From positions 2,728,001-2,792,000 of the forward strand of contig NZ_CP151632.1 of assembly GCF_040144835.1 (NCBI RefSeq): 64,000 nucleotides of DNA, read 5' to 3'. The notes under the pieces were generated by a model. That model was not told where the DNA came from, searched no databases, and saw only the letters and a list, made by a program, of their open reading frames with translations. This stretch comes from Microbacterium sp. LWS13-1.2. GTDB lineage: Bacteria > Actinomycetota > Actinomycetes > Actinomycetales > Microbacteriaceae. Positions 17,285 through 36,154 of this stretch are shown here, in pieces; positions within the stretch are counted from its first letter, which is position 1; each line of letters starts with the position of its first letter. Position numbers and translations under genes: made by a program.

Positions 17285-17982
17285 ACCCGGCCACCCTTCG
17301 ACGGCGCGGTGAAGCGGCGCAGCCGTGGCCTGCCCGCGATCCCGGGCGTCTCGTCTCTGCGTTTCGACTCGCCAGCTCGCTCAACGACCGCCGCTCTCTC
17401 GACGAGCGCCGACTGCGAGGCCTGGCCGGCGATCACGAGCACCGCAAGGCCGCGAGCGGCGAAGTCCTCGGCGATCGCCCACCACGCGGCGGGCGGACCG
17501 CCATGACGGTCGGGCGAGACGAGCACGAGGCCCTCGATGCCCTTGCGCAGTACGGCCAGCTCGCAGAGCGCGCGCACGCGGTCGGCGGGATCCACGTTCG
17601 AGACGGGGACGGATGCCGCCTCTCCGAGCGCGTGCTCGTCGAGCCAGCGCCGCACCGCGATCGGGTCCGACCGGCGGCCCGCGAACATGAGCTCCTCGGC
17701 GGCGACGCCGGCGAGCGTGACGTTCGGTTCCGGCTCAGACACCTCGGGGGCGTCGACGAGGGCGACGCGCCGGCGCAGGCGGGCGGCCGCCGAGCGCCCG
17801 TCGATGGCGACACGACCGGTGTCGGGCCGCATCCGGCCCGATGCGATGAGGCCCAGCACGGTGGGCCGCTGCTCGGTCTCGGCGGCGACCAGCGTGACGC
17901 GGCCCGACTCGAAGACGGCCGAGGTCACGGGAAGTGCGTGCTCGCGGCGGCCCTTGCCGACGGCATCCAGCTCGACCTTCAC
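17281..17982 (-). CDS. ABC ATPase-like protein with degenerate nucleotide site
   Basis: The protein has 233 residues. The overall order follows an ABC ATPase (beta start VKVELDAVG, Walker A position followed by LIASGRMRPDTGRVAIDG, late strand GLVLVSPDR). However, the P-loop GxxGxGKS/T is replaced by AETEQRPTVLG, the LSGGQ signature is unrecognisable (VSNVDPADRV), and the Walker B DE is replaced by SPD. It is therefore unlikely to hydrolyse ATP. The GTG at 17982 is fixed by the GTGA overlap with the TetR stop, and its own stop overlaps YhgE/Pip. The last 30 or so codons are partly derived from the GGTCGTTGAGCGAGC repeat (17361-17390). Possible role: regulatory partner of the membrane protein. 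Confidence 0.75.
   Translation of the reverse strand: MKVELDAVGKGRREHALPVTSAVFESGRVTLVAAETEQRPTVLGLIASGRMRPDTGRVAIDGRSAAARLRRRVALVDAPEVSEPEPNVTLAGVAAEELMFAGRRSDPIAVRRWLDEHALGEAASVPVSNVDPADRVRALCELAVLRKGIEGLVLVSPDRHGGPPAAWWAIAEDFAARGLAVLVIAGQASQSALVERAAVVERAGESKRRDETPGIAGRPRLRRFTAPSKGGRV
17361..17390 (-). repeat. Half copy of the intergenic repeat inside a coding region
   Basis: On the minus strand this reads CGGTCGTTGAGCGAGCTGGC followed by GAGTCGAAAC, matching one arm of the repeats at 3471, 12401 and 18688. It is in frame and encodes VVERAGESK near the C-terminus of the ATPase-like protein. Confidence 0.7.
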
Positions 17983-18638
17983 TCCGTCGCCGCCTCGGCG
18001 GCGGTGGCGGCCGCCGGCGGGGCGAGCAGGTCGGGATGATCCTCGAGCAGCGCTGCGGCCTCGCGCCACGAGAGTCCGGCGATGCTGAGCACGGCCCGCA
18101 CGGCGAGGGCGCCCGCGCTCGGCGACGAGGCGTCCATGCGGGTGATGACGGTGCGCGCGGTCTCTTCGACGAGCCGGGCGAGCGTGGGGGCGGCGACGTC
18201 GGTGCGCAGCACGTCGGCGTCCTGACCCTCGCGCACGATGCGCACGACGGTCCGGCGGAGGGGAGCGAGCGCGGTCGCCGTCTCCTCGAGGTGAGCCTCG
18301 TCGAGGGCGATCGCGGCGAGCACCTGCACGTGGGACGCCTCGTTCCACAGCGCTCCCGCGAGGCGGGCGAGCGCGACGCGCGGGTCGGCATCGTCGATCG
18401 CGACCGCGATGGCGTTGAACCTCGCCGCGCCCTGGGCGACGAGTTCGCGCACCAACGCGTCGCGGTCGTCGAAGTGCCCGTAGAGGGCCCGTCGCGAGAG
18501 GCCCGCCTGCCGGGCGATCGCGTCGACCGACGCGCGGGGGTCGTGCGCGAGGGCGACGTGCGCCGCGGCGAGGATGCCGGCGCGGTTCTCGAGAGCGTCC
18601 CGCCGCGGACGGCGCGCAGCATCAATCGAAGAGGTCAT
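17979..18638 (-). CDS. TetR-family transcriptional regulator
   Basis: The 219-residue protein has an N-terminal helix-turn-helix (about residues 30-55: SVDAIARQAGLSRRALYGHFDDRDALV) and an alpha-helical ligand domain. The ATG at 18638 is preceded by GGAGG, and by a -10 TATCGT ending 6 nt upstream (18650-18645) with TTGCAC as -35 at 18-nt spacing, so the mRNA may be leaderless. A perfect palindrome covers the -35 and spacer, indicating autorepression. It heads the operon TetR - ATPase-like - YhgE/Pip by overlapping stops. Ligand unknown. Confidence 0.9.
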   Translation of the reverse strand: MTSSIDAARRPRRDALENRAGILAAAHVALAHDPRASVDAIARQAGLSRRALYGHFDDRDALVRELVAQGAARFNAIAVAIDDADPRVALARLAGALWNEASHVQVLAAIALDEAHLEETATALAPLRRTVVRIVREGQDADVLRTDVAAPTLARLVEETARTVITRMDASSPSAGALAVRAVLSIAGLSWREAAALLEDHPDLLAPPAAATAAEAATE

Positions 18639-18655
18639 GCCTCCACGATAGTTAT

Positions 18656-18675
18656 CTTGCACAACACTGTGCAAG
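18656..18675. promoter_or_regulatory. TetR operator overlapping the -35 region
   Basis: A perfect inverted repeat: CTTGCACA (18656-18663), 4-nt spacer ACAC, TGTGCAAG (18668-18675). It covers the TTGCAC -35 of the TetR gene. The size and centre suit a TetR dimer. Confidence 0.7.
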
Positions 18676-18687
18676 TTAGATCCGCGC

Positions 18688-18792
18688 GGTCGTTGAGCGG
18701 AGGGCGCTCTGGCGCCCGAAGACGAAACGCGCCAGACCTTTCGCAAGGTCAGGCGCGTTTCGTCTCGCTCCTTCGTCGCTCGCTCAACGACC
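18688..18792. repeat. Intergenic inverted repeat, copy 3
   Basis: It begins GGTCGTTGAGCGG (18688) and ends CTCGCTCAACGACC (18792). The inner arms GACGAAACGCGCC and GGCGCGTTTCGTC (18721-18752) are perfect inverse copies around a second small hairpin, GACCTTTCGCAAGGTC (18735-18750). It lies between argG (3' end) and the TetR promoter. Confidence 0.8.
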
Positions 18793-18809
18793 GCGGTCCG
18801 AAGAGACGC

Positions 18810-29413
<10,604 letters not shown>

Positions 29414-29418
29414 CCGTG

Positions 29419-29459
29419 ACGAGAAGGTGGGGCCGGATACTCCGACCCCGCCTTCTCGT
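29419..29459 (+). terminator. Strong terminator hairpin after the surface-protein gene
   Basis: The arm ACGAGAAGGTGGGG pairs with CCCCGCCTTCTCGT with one wobble, and the stem continues through CCGGA / TCCGA with one mismatch to a 3-4-nt loop. It begins 6 nt after the stop codon. Confidence 0.75.
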
Positions 29460-29588
29460 GCGGCCACGCTCGCGGTGGCGTCGGTCAGGCTGAAGCGCAC
29501 GCCGATACGGGCGTGTTGGAGGGAGGCTACAACGTGTCCGCCGCATGGAGAACAGAACGCACAAACAGTCCCCGACGGCCGTTGCGCG

Positions 29589-30347
29589 TCACTCCGACAG
29601 GGCTCGCGAGGGGACGGATGCCGCCGCCGGCGCCGAGGCATCGGCATCCGTGTCGGCGATACCGATCCGGCGGCCCCACCACACGACGAAGGCCCCGACC
29701 GCGACGATCGCGAGCGCGATGCCGATGACGTAGACGATCACCGAGAGCCAGCCGCCCGGGTTGTTCGGATTCAGAAACGGATACGGGTACCAGAACGGGT
29801 CGCCCGAGACGGGGTTGGTGACGAGGGGTCCGCGGATCATCGTGTACACGGCCCAGAGGACCGGGAAGACGACCACCGCCCACAGGCTGCGCCACGGCAG
29901 CGACCGGCGCAGCGGGCCCACGAAGACGTCGGCCAGCAGGAACAGCGGGCCGATCAGATGCAGCACCTCGTTCGACCACGGGATGGGCGCGCTGCCCTGG
30001 GGCAGCTCGATGCCCCGCAGCAGTGCGTTGTAGACGATCCCGGTGATAATCATGAAGGTGCTCGCGCAGGCGAGCGCGACGGCCAGTGCCCGGGGCTCGG
30101 CGATCGCTCTGCGTCCGCGGGTGAAGTACCACACCGCCGCCCACACGAGCACGATCCCCGCGAGGGCGTTCGAGAGGATCGTGAAGAAGCTGAAGAAGTT
30201 CGCGATCGTCGTGGTGACGTCGCGGCCGAGCTCGGCCGCCGTGCCGATCGACTTCGACAGCTGCGCCGTGATCGCCGCCACGGTGACCGCCGCCATCGCC
30301 AGCCGCAGCACCGTCCACACCGTCGCCCATGCCCGAGAACGCGTCAT
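29589..30347 (-). CDS. Pr6Pr-family integral membrane protein
   Basis: This 252-residue protein has about six or seven transmembrane segments. FFSFFTILSNALAG, WSNEVLHLIGPLFLLAD and DPFWYPYPFLNP are typical of the Pr6Pr (F420A/AIG1-like) family of unknown function. The ATG at 30347 is chosen because a -10 TATGGT (30359-30354) ends 6 nt before it. The short C-terminal tail is Asp/Ala/Ser-rich and probably cytosolic. It stands alone, with no operon partner. Confidence 0.8.
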   Translation of the reverse strand: MTRSRAWATVWTVLRLAMAAVTVAAITAQLSKSIGTAAELGRDVTTTIANFFSFFTILSNALAGIVLVWAAVWYFTRGRRAIAEPRALAVALACASTFMIITGIVYNALLRGIELPQGSAPIPWSNEVLHLIGPLFLLADVFVGPLRRSLPWRSLWAVVVFPVLWAVYTMIRGPLVTNPVSGDPFWYPYPFLNPNNPGGWLSVIVYVIGIALAIVAVGAFVVWWGRRIGIADTDADASAPAAASVPSRALSE

Positions 30348-30456
30348 GCGCACACCATACCGATCCGGGTCTGTCGGGTCGTGTCGTGTCGCGGTGTGAC
30401 TCGGCGTGGCGCGGGTGCCGCCACCGGCGCCCGTCGTCGGGTTACCCTCGGGCGCG

Positions 30457-31477
30457 GTGGAACGTCCGCCGCCCGAGCTGGAGGATGATCTCGTGTCGAC
30501 GCTGCTGGAGGACGAGGCGCTGCTGTTCGTGCAGGAACTGATCCGAATCGACACGGTGAACACAGGAGTGCTCGCGACCATCGGCGACGGCGAGACCCGT
30601 GCCGCGCAGTACGTCCAGGAGCGCCTGGCCGAGGCCGACATCGCGTCCGAGCTCGTGGAAATCGCGCCCGGGTCGCGGGTCGCTCATTGCGCGCATCCCC
30701 GGACGCGATCGGGATGCCGGTGCCCTGCTGGTGCACGCGCACCTCGTCGCGACGAGCGAGAAGGGCGTCGCCTGGGCGACGCTCAGCGCCCGAGGGCATG
30801 CCGCGCACGGCTCTCGGCCGACCGCCGACAATGCCGTGGTGCGCCTCGCCCAGGCGGTCGCTGCGGTCGGCGCTCATCGGTTCCCCGTGGTGCGCACTCC
30901 CGCGCTGCAGCGGTTCCTCGATGTGTTCGGCGAGGCGCGCGGGCTGGCGTTCACCGACGAGTCGCTCGCCGCCGACCTGGAGAGCCTCGGGTTCGTGTCG
31001 TCGCTGGTCGGCGCGACGACGCGCAACACCGCGACGCCGACGGTGCTCGCCGCGGGTGACAAGACGAACATCATCCCGGCCGAGGCCTCGGCGCGCCTCG
31101 ACATCCGCATCCTCCCGGGGGAAGACGAGGCGCTGCGTGCCGGGCTGCGAGAGGTCGTGGGCGACGGCATCGAGATCCGCGAGGGGCGCTGGTGGTCGGC
31201 GACCGAGGCGCCCGTCGACGCCCCCATCATCGGCATCCTGCAGGACGCGATCTCGCACGACGACCCCGACGGCGTCGTCGTGCCGTACCTGCTGCCGGCG
31301 AGCACCGACAACAAGCACTTCGCGAGGCTCGGCATCCACGGCTATGGCTTCGTGCCGCTGCGGGTGCCCCGCGACTTCGACGTGTTCGCCCAGTTCCACG
31401 CGGCCGACGAGCGCGTCCCCGTCGACGCGCTGCACTTCTCGGCGCGTGTCACGGAGCGCATCCTGCGAACCGCCTAG
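30457..31477 (+). pseudogene. M20-family peptidase remnant (frameshift plus internal deletion)
   Basis: The N-terminal frame gives ELIRIDTVNTG and ERLAEADIASELVEIAPG, as in M20 dipeptidases. A frame change at about 30670-30690 is needed to continue with GSLIARIPGRDRDAGALLVHAHL. That reading jumps directly to ATSEKGVAWATLSARGHAAHGS, so about 110-130 residues are missing that normally carry the metal ligands (GHxD partner Asp and the EE pair). The dimerisation and C-terminal parts are intact to 31477. The enzyme cannot be active. The GTG at 30457 follows a -10 TACCCT (30443-30448); an internal GTG at 30493 with GGAGG upstream is an alternative start. Confidence 0.85.
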
Positions 31478-31505
31478 AACGACGGATGCCTCGCGCCGAG
31501 GTTCT

Positions 31506-32003
31506 TCAGCCGCCGAACCGCTCCGCCTGCATCCGCATGGCTGCGGTGGCGGCATCCTCGTCCCACACGCGCGGCTGCGCACCCTCGAGTGCGCGGGCGA
31601 GCGGCACCCAGCCGATCCAGCGCAGCGGCTCCCAGTCGGGCGCGGGCGTCAGCGCTTCGAGATCGCGGTAGTCGTCGACGCGCACCCGGTCCCACGCGTG
31701 CACGACCCGGCCGTGGCCGAGGCCGAGCCCCACATGTCCCCAGTCGCGGCGCTCGCCGAAGATCTCCCCGACGCTCTCGTAGAACGCCAGGGCGTGGACG
31801 GGCGGCTCGCCGGTGTTCACCGATGCCGCGTAGAGGCGCGCCGATTCGGCCGCGTCGTCGCCGCCGAACAACTCGAGGTCGTTCGAGCGCTCGATCGCGT
31901 CCTCGACGAACGCAAGGCAACGCGTCGCGTACGCCGTCGATCCTTCGCGCGCGAGCGCCCAGGTCACGGCGTTCGCGCCGCACGTCTCCACATCGAAACT
32001 CAT
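31506..32003 (-). CDS. NlpC/P60- or CHAP-like thiol hydrolase domain protein
   Basis: The protein has 165 residues and no signal peptide. A cysteine in YATRCLAFVEDA (about residue 29) and histidines in DWGHVGLGLG and VVHAWDRV are placed as in papain-like NlpC/P60/CHAP folds. The assignment is by motif layout only. The start at 32003 is supported by a -10 TAGCCT (32016-32011) 7 nt upstream. It converges on the M20 remnant. Lack of a secretion signal argues against a cell-wall role unless another route is used. Confidence 0.55.
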   Translation of the reverse strand: MSFDVETCGANAVTWALAREGSTAYATRCLAFVEDAIERSNDLELFGGDDAAESARLYAASVNTGEPPVHALAFYESVGEIFGERRDWGHVGLGLGHGRVVHAWDRVRVDDYRDLEALTPAPDWEPLRWIGWVPLARALEGAQPRVWDEDAATAAMRMQAERFGG

Positions 32004-32069
32004 CAGCAGCAGGCTAGCGAACGTGCCGGACCATCCGTTTGGCTCGGTCGGGGCGCGGCGGTCGTGCGA

Positions 32070-33341
32070 TCAGAACGGCGCGTCGGAACTCTCGGTGGAG
32101 CGGAACACGGGGACCGCGCGCTCCGGCTTGACGAGGTAGTGGCGGCCGGAAGGCGAAGTCCATCGGATCGCGCCGCCCGAGCCGGGGACTTGTTCGATGC
32201 TCCAGTCGGTGTGATGTCGGACGGTGTGGTGGCCTTCGCACAACGGTGCGAGATTGGTGAGTTCGGTGTGTCCGCCGAGGGCCCAGTCGACGTTGTGGTC
32301 GACGTCGCACCGGGAGGCCGGCATCCCGCAGCCTGGTCCCATGCATCGATCGGCACGCCACTTCACCAGCTTCTGAAGTGCGGGTGGCGGCCGGTACTGG
32401 TCGCGGCCGACGGAGAGCACCATGCCCGTCTCGGGGTGGGTCAGCACTCGCGTCCACCCGGATGCACCGCCCGCGAGTTCCCGCGCCACGGGCAGCGGGA
32501 TCGGTCCGATGCCTTCCACGACCGGCGGGTCGATCCCCGCCGCGGCGCGGGATGCGTCGGAGTCGTGGAGGAGCGCGAGAACCGGTGTGGTGACGAATAC
32601 CGTCGCCCGCGCACCGCGGGCGTGGTCGGGGTGGATCTCGGTGGCGCCGTCGATGAGCAGGTCGAGGACGACGTCGGCGCGTACTTGGTCGAGGGTGCGC
32701 GTCTCTCCATCGCGGACCTTCATGGCTTTCGCCATCGCGGTCACCCGAGAGACGGCGGCGTGGATGGCGACCATGGGTGCGTAGACGTGCAGCCATCCCA
32801 TCCCGCCATCGTCGGGCTCGACCGCGATCCGTCGCCTTGTCACAGCCCTCTCGTAGCGTTCGGTGAGGGTGGCCGAGCGGACTTTGTCGATCAGTGTGCG
32901 CAGCTTGCGGCGGAAGGTGCCGACCGCCTCCGACTCCGCCAGCACGATGCCCGACTCGAGCACCTGGGCACGGAACTCCGGCTCGAGTTCGTTGACCGCG
33001 GCGACAAGGATCTGCGCGTGCACCTCGGTGATCTGTGCCCGCTCCATCGAGACCAGCACCGCCGGGTAGGAGTGCACCATCGCCTCGGCGAAGGTCAGCA
33101 GCTCGCCCGCGGCGTGCTCGGTGATCCGAAGAGCGGCCGCCAGCTCCAGCCGCACGCCCCGCTCTACGACCTCGGTCAGAACCCGGCCGTTGCGCGTCGC
33201 ATCGCGAAGCGCCTCGCGCCGCATCGCATCGATCCGCTCGAGCCGCTGCGCGGCGAGCACCGTCATCATGGTGGCTGCCTCGACGACCAGATCGAGTTCA
33301 TCCGGAAACACCTGGTAGGGGATGTCGGGATCGGTGAACAT
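32070..33341 (-). CDS. DUF222-HNH endonuclease (13E12-like) protein
   Basis: This 423-residue protein has an N-terminal helical DUF222 domain (about residues 1-300) and a C-terminal HNH domain (about 330-400: CMGPGCGMPASRCDVDHNVDWALGG in part, then LCEGHHTVRH). Cysteine pairs and the DH...N...H residues of the beta-beta-alpha-metal fold are present. The family is abundant, often in many copies, in actinobacteria; its function is not settled. The start at 33341 has a -10 TAGCCT (33353-33348) ending 6 nt upstream. There are no flanking mobile-element ends. Confidence 0.88.
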   Translation of the reverse strand: MFTDPDIPYQVFPDELDLVVEAATMMTVLAAQRLERIDAMRREALRDATRNGRVLTEVVERGVRLELAAALRITEHAAGELLTFAEAMVHSYPAVLVSMERAQITEVHAQILVAAVNELEPEFRAQVLESGIVLAESEAVGTFRRKLRTLIDKVRSATLTERYERAVTRRRIAVEPDDGGMGWLHVYAPMVAIHAAVSRVTAMAKAMKVRDGETRTLDQVRADVVLDLLIDGATEIHPDHARGARATVFVTTPVLALLHDSDASRAAAGIDPPVVEGIGPIPLPVARELAGGASGWTRVLTHPETGMVLSVGRDQYRPPPALQKLVKWRADRCMGPGCGMPASRCDVDHNVDWALGGHTELTNLAPLCEGHHTVRHHTDWSIEQVPGSGGAIRWTSPSGRHYLVKPERAVPVFRSTESSDAPF

Positions 33342-33590
33342 GCTCCAAGGCTAGAACATACCTACGACACTGAGAGTGCTTTCCCACGAGCATGACGGAG
33401 CGAGAACGCGCGCGTCGTGTCGTATCGCGCACGGCAGGACCTTCGGCCCTGCAGTCGGTGCCCCTGCCGCACAGGCTGAGTCGGGGCCGCGCCCGCGGGG
33501 GGCCTTCTCCGCAGACAGCACTCACGGGACCCGACAGGCGGGCTCCGCCTCGGCTCTTCAGCCACAGAACGCGAGTCAAGGAGATTCACC

Positions 33591-34139
33591 ATGAAGGTAC
33601 TCGTCGCATATGAGAGCAAGTACGGCGCAACGGAAGGCATCGCGGAGCGTATTGGCGAAGCGTTGCGCGAATGCGATCTCGACGCTGACGTCATCCGCTG
33701 CAGCGAAGTGCCCGACGTCTCGGGCTACGACGCCTTCGTGGTGGGGTCGGCGACCTATGAGTTCAATTGGCGGAAGGCTGCCCGCACGTTCGTCACCCGC
33801 AATGCCGGCGTGCTCTCGTCCCGCCCGACCTGGCTCTTCAGCAGCGGGCCGCTCGGCACGGAGACCGTCGATGCGGACGGAAAGGACGTTCTGAAAGGAG
33901 CCGAGCCCAAGCAGTTCGCCGACTTCGCGGACCTTCTCCACCCGAAGGGCGCGCAGGTGTTCCGCGGGGCATACCACCACGACAAGATCCGCGGAGCCGA
34001 CCGGATCGTCGCGTGGATGCCCGCGATTCGCGACGTCCTGCCCGAGGGCGACTTTCGCGAATGGGACGCGATCGACGCGTGGGCGGTCTCGATCGCTGAG
34101 CTTCTCGGAGCCGCCGCCCCTCGCCATACCCCAGCCTGA
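33591..34139 (+). CDS. Flavodoxin-domain protein
   Basis: The protein has 182 residues. The start MKVLVAYESKYGATEGIAERI is the FMN phosphate loop of flavodoxins, related to menaquinone-dependent protoporphyrinogen oxidase (HemG)-like proteins. VVGSATYEFNWRK and LFSSGPLG contribute the other FMN loops. AAGGAG lies 8 nt before the ATG. It probably works as an electron carrier or stress-related oxidoreductase in the cytosol. It is monocistronic; the 249-nt gap upstream (33342-33590) shows no gene. Confidence 0.85.
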   Translation: MKVLVAYESKYGATEGIAERIGEALRECDLDADVIRCSEVPDVSGYDAFVVGSATYEFNWRKAARTFVTRNAGVLSSRPTWLFSSGPLGTETVDADGKDVLKGAEPKQFADFADLLHPKGAQVFRGAYHHDKIRGADRIVAWMPAIRDVLPEGDFREWDAIDAWAVSIAELLGAAAPRHTPA

Positions 34140-34324
34140 CCGGGACGAACCTGCCGCTCAACCAAGCCCCTGGCCGCAACCCAAGGAGTGCCGATCCTGA
34201 GAATGTCTCGGGGATAGTGTCGTATCCGAGCGTCGCCGTTCGTGGATCAGGTGTGCGACCCCGTCCGGGTCGCCGCGACCGAGGAGCCACGACATGGCTC
34301 TCGTCCCGATGAGAGGAGACGGCA

Positions 34325-34711
34325 GTGACGAAGTATCTGATCGCATTCAACGACGAGTGGGTGCCCGAGCACACCCCCGACGAACTGCGCGCCAAGAGCG
34401 AGGCCTCGCGAGCCCTCCTCGACGACATGAAGGAGGCGGGCGTCTTCCTCTACGCGGATGGCGGAATCGATGCCTCGACCGCAGTCTGCAGCGTCGTGAG
34501 CAAGGACGGGAAGCCGGTCTTCACCGACGGGCCGTTCGTCGAGAGCAAGGAGCATCTCGGCGGATTCACCGTCGTGGAAGTGCCGGACGATGAGGCCGCA
34601 CGCTACTGGGCAGGGCGACTCGCCGTCGCACTGGACTGGCCGCAGGAGGTGCACCGATTCCCGTCAGACGTCTCGGAGATCATCGAACGGCAATCGCGCG
34701 TGGCTGAATGA
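34325..34711 (+). CDS. YCII/DGPF-domain protein, partner of ECF sigma factor
   Basis: The protein has 128 residues. The DGPF motif appears as TDGPFVESKEHLGGF (about residues 67-81), typical of YCII-related proteins that sit next to ECF42-type sigma factors. GAGGAG precedes the GTG start. It may bind a small molecule or act as an enzyme; in known cases the sigma factor controls DGPF genes and no anti-sigma factor is found. TGTCGT at 34218-34223 could be part of a sigma-specific promoter. Confidence 0.85.
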   Translation: MTKYLIAFNDEWVPEHTPDELRAKSEASRALLDDMKEAGVFLYADGGIDASTAVCSVVSKDGKPVFTDGPFVESKEHLGGFTVVEVPDDEAARYWAGRLAVALDWPQEVHRFPSDVSEIIERQSRVAE

Positions 34712-34823
34712 CGATGACCCGCTGCATCCAGTCCGCGTTGGCGCCGGCTGAGGACGTACAGCTCGGTGCTGTCGAATCGCGTCCGGCGCGGCTCCCGGCA
34801 TCCGCTCGGGCTCTGCGGGAGTC

Positions 34824-36068
34824 GTGACCGGATCCCGCGTCGAGAAGGCCATCGCCCGCGCCCATCACGAGGAGTGGGCGCGGGTGGTGGCCGGTCTCGC
34901 CCGTCGCTTCGGCGATCTCGATCTCGCCGAGGATGCAGCCGCCGAGGCATTCGTCGCCGCGGTGGAGCGGTGGCCGCGCGACGGAGTACCGCCCAACCCC
35001 GGCGCATGGCTCACCACCACCGCGACGCGCAAGGCGATCGACCGGCTGCGTCGCGAGTCCCATCGCGAAGGCAAACACCAGGCGGCTCAGATGCTGTCCG
35101 ACGACACTCCACACGAGCCGACCGGGCCGGTCGAGGACGACCGGCTGCGGCTGGTCTTCATCTGCTGTCATCCTGCCCTCGCCATGGAGGCGCGGGTCGC
35201 GCTGACCCTGCGCCTGCTCGGCGGGCTCACTGTCGCAGAGATCGCCCACGCCTTCCTGGTGCCGGAGACCACGATGGCGCGACGGATCACCCGCGCGAAG
35301 GCGAAGATCAAGGCGGCGCACATCCCCTTCCGGATGCCGTCGGCGGACGACATCCGCGAACGGCTCGCCGGGGTGCTCGCGGTGATCTACCTCATCTTCA
35401 ACGAGGGCTATCTCGCCACCGCCGGGGATGACCCGCTGCGCGCCGACCTGACCGACGAGGCGATCCGCCTGGGCCGCCTCCTGCGCACGCTCCTTCCCGA
35501 TGAGGGTGAGGTGACCGGCCTCCTCGCCCTGATGCTCCTCGCTGACGCGCGACGCATCGCGCGCGTGTCTCACTCCGGTGAGCTGGTCACCTTGGACGAG
35601 CAAGACCGCGGCGCGTGGAACCGAGCCCAGGTCATCGAGGGGCACTCCCTGGTCCGCGAGCGGATCGGCGCGGTCGCCGCCGGTGCCGCCCCACCAGGGC
35701 GATACCAGCTGCTGGCGGCGATCAACGCGGTGCACACGGATGCCCCTTCCGCACGCGATACCGACTGGTCCCAGATCGTCGCTCTCTACGACCGCCTGAT
35801 CCGGCTCGATGGCTCCCCGATCGTGCGACTCAACCGCGCGATCGCGGTCGCCGAACTGGACGGCCCCGATGTTGCGCTTGCCGAGATCGACCGACTCAGC
35901 GAGGCCCTCGACGGGTACCACGCCTACCACGCGGCGCGCGCCGACCTGCTGCGGAGGGTCGGGCGAAGTGACGCATCTCGGAGGGCGTACGACCGAGCCA
36001 TCGAACTCGCCGGCAACCCGGCCGAGCGGGCGTACCTCACCCGCCGTCGCGACCAGCTCGTGTGGTGA
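34824..36068 (+). CDS. ECF sigma factor with C-terminal TPR-like extension (ECF42-like)
   Basis: The protein has 414 residues. The sigma region 2 is about residues 10-80 (DLDLAEDAAAEAFVAAVERWP) and region 4 about 105-170 (LTLRLLGGLTVAEIAHAFLV). A helical, TPR-like C-terminal half (about 185-414; NRAIAVAELDGP and GYHAYHAARADLLRR) follows, as in ECF42 (DUF6596) sigma factors. These lack an anti-sigma gene and are thought to be controlled by their own extension. The pairing with the DGPF gene fits. The GTG at 34824 has GGGAG upstream. TGTCGA at 34770-34775 is a candidate -35. Confidence 0.9.
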   Translation: MTGSRVEKAIARAHHEEWARVVAGLARRFGDLDLAEDAAAEAFVAAVERWPRDGVPPNPGAWLTTTATRKAIDRLRRESHREGKHQAAQMLSDDTPHEPTGPVEDDRLRLVFICCHPALAMEARVALTLRLLGGLTVAEIAHAFLVPETTMARRITRAKAKIKAAHIPFRMPSADDIRERLAGVLAVIYLIFNEGYLATAGDDPLRADLTDEAIRLGRLLRTLLPDEGEVTGLLALMLLADARRIARVSHSGELVTLDEQDRGAWNRAQVIEGHSLVRERIGAVAAGAAPPGRYQLLAAINAVHTDAPSARDTDWSQIVALYDRLIRLDGSPIVRLNRAIAVAELDGPDVALAEIDRLSEALDGYHAYHAARADLLRRVGRSDASRRAYDRAIELAGNPAERAYLTRRRDQLVW

Positions 36069-36154
36069 CGCGGGACTGGCGAGAATTCACCGTTCAGAGC
36101 CTCGCGGGCCGTGTCGCTGCGCAATAGGATCGCAGCACCCTGATGACCCAGAGT

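Noticed and set aside
15377..17506. Open frame of 709 codons antisense to the YhgE/Pip gene
   Set aside because: Composition shadow; the sense frame has membrane helices and family repeats.
30406..31059. 217-codon frame considered as a complete gene
   Set aside because: Only its first 90 or so codons match M20 peptidase; after that the match moves to another frame, so it is part of the pseudogene.
32070..33341. HNH protein considered as part of an intron or prophage
   Set aside because: DUF222-HNH proteins are common chromosomal genes in actinobacteria; there are no phage or intron features around it.
33376..33594. Short frames in the gap before the flavodoxin gene
   Set aside because: No ribosome site, composition like non-coding DNA, and they run into the flavodoxin ribosome site.
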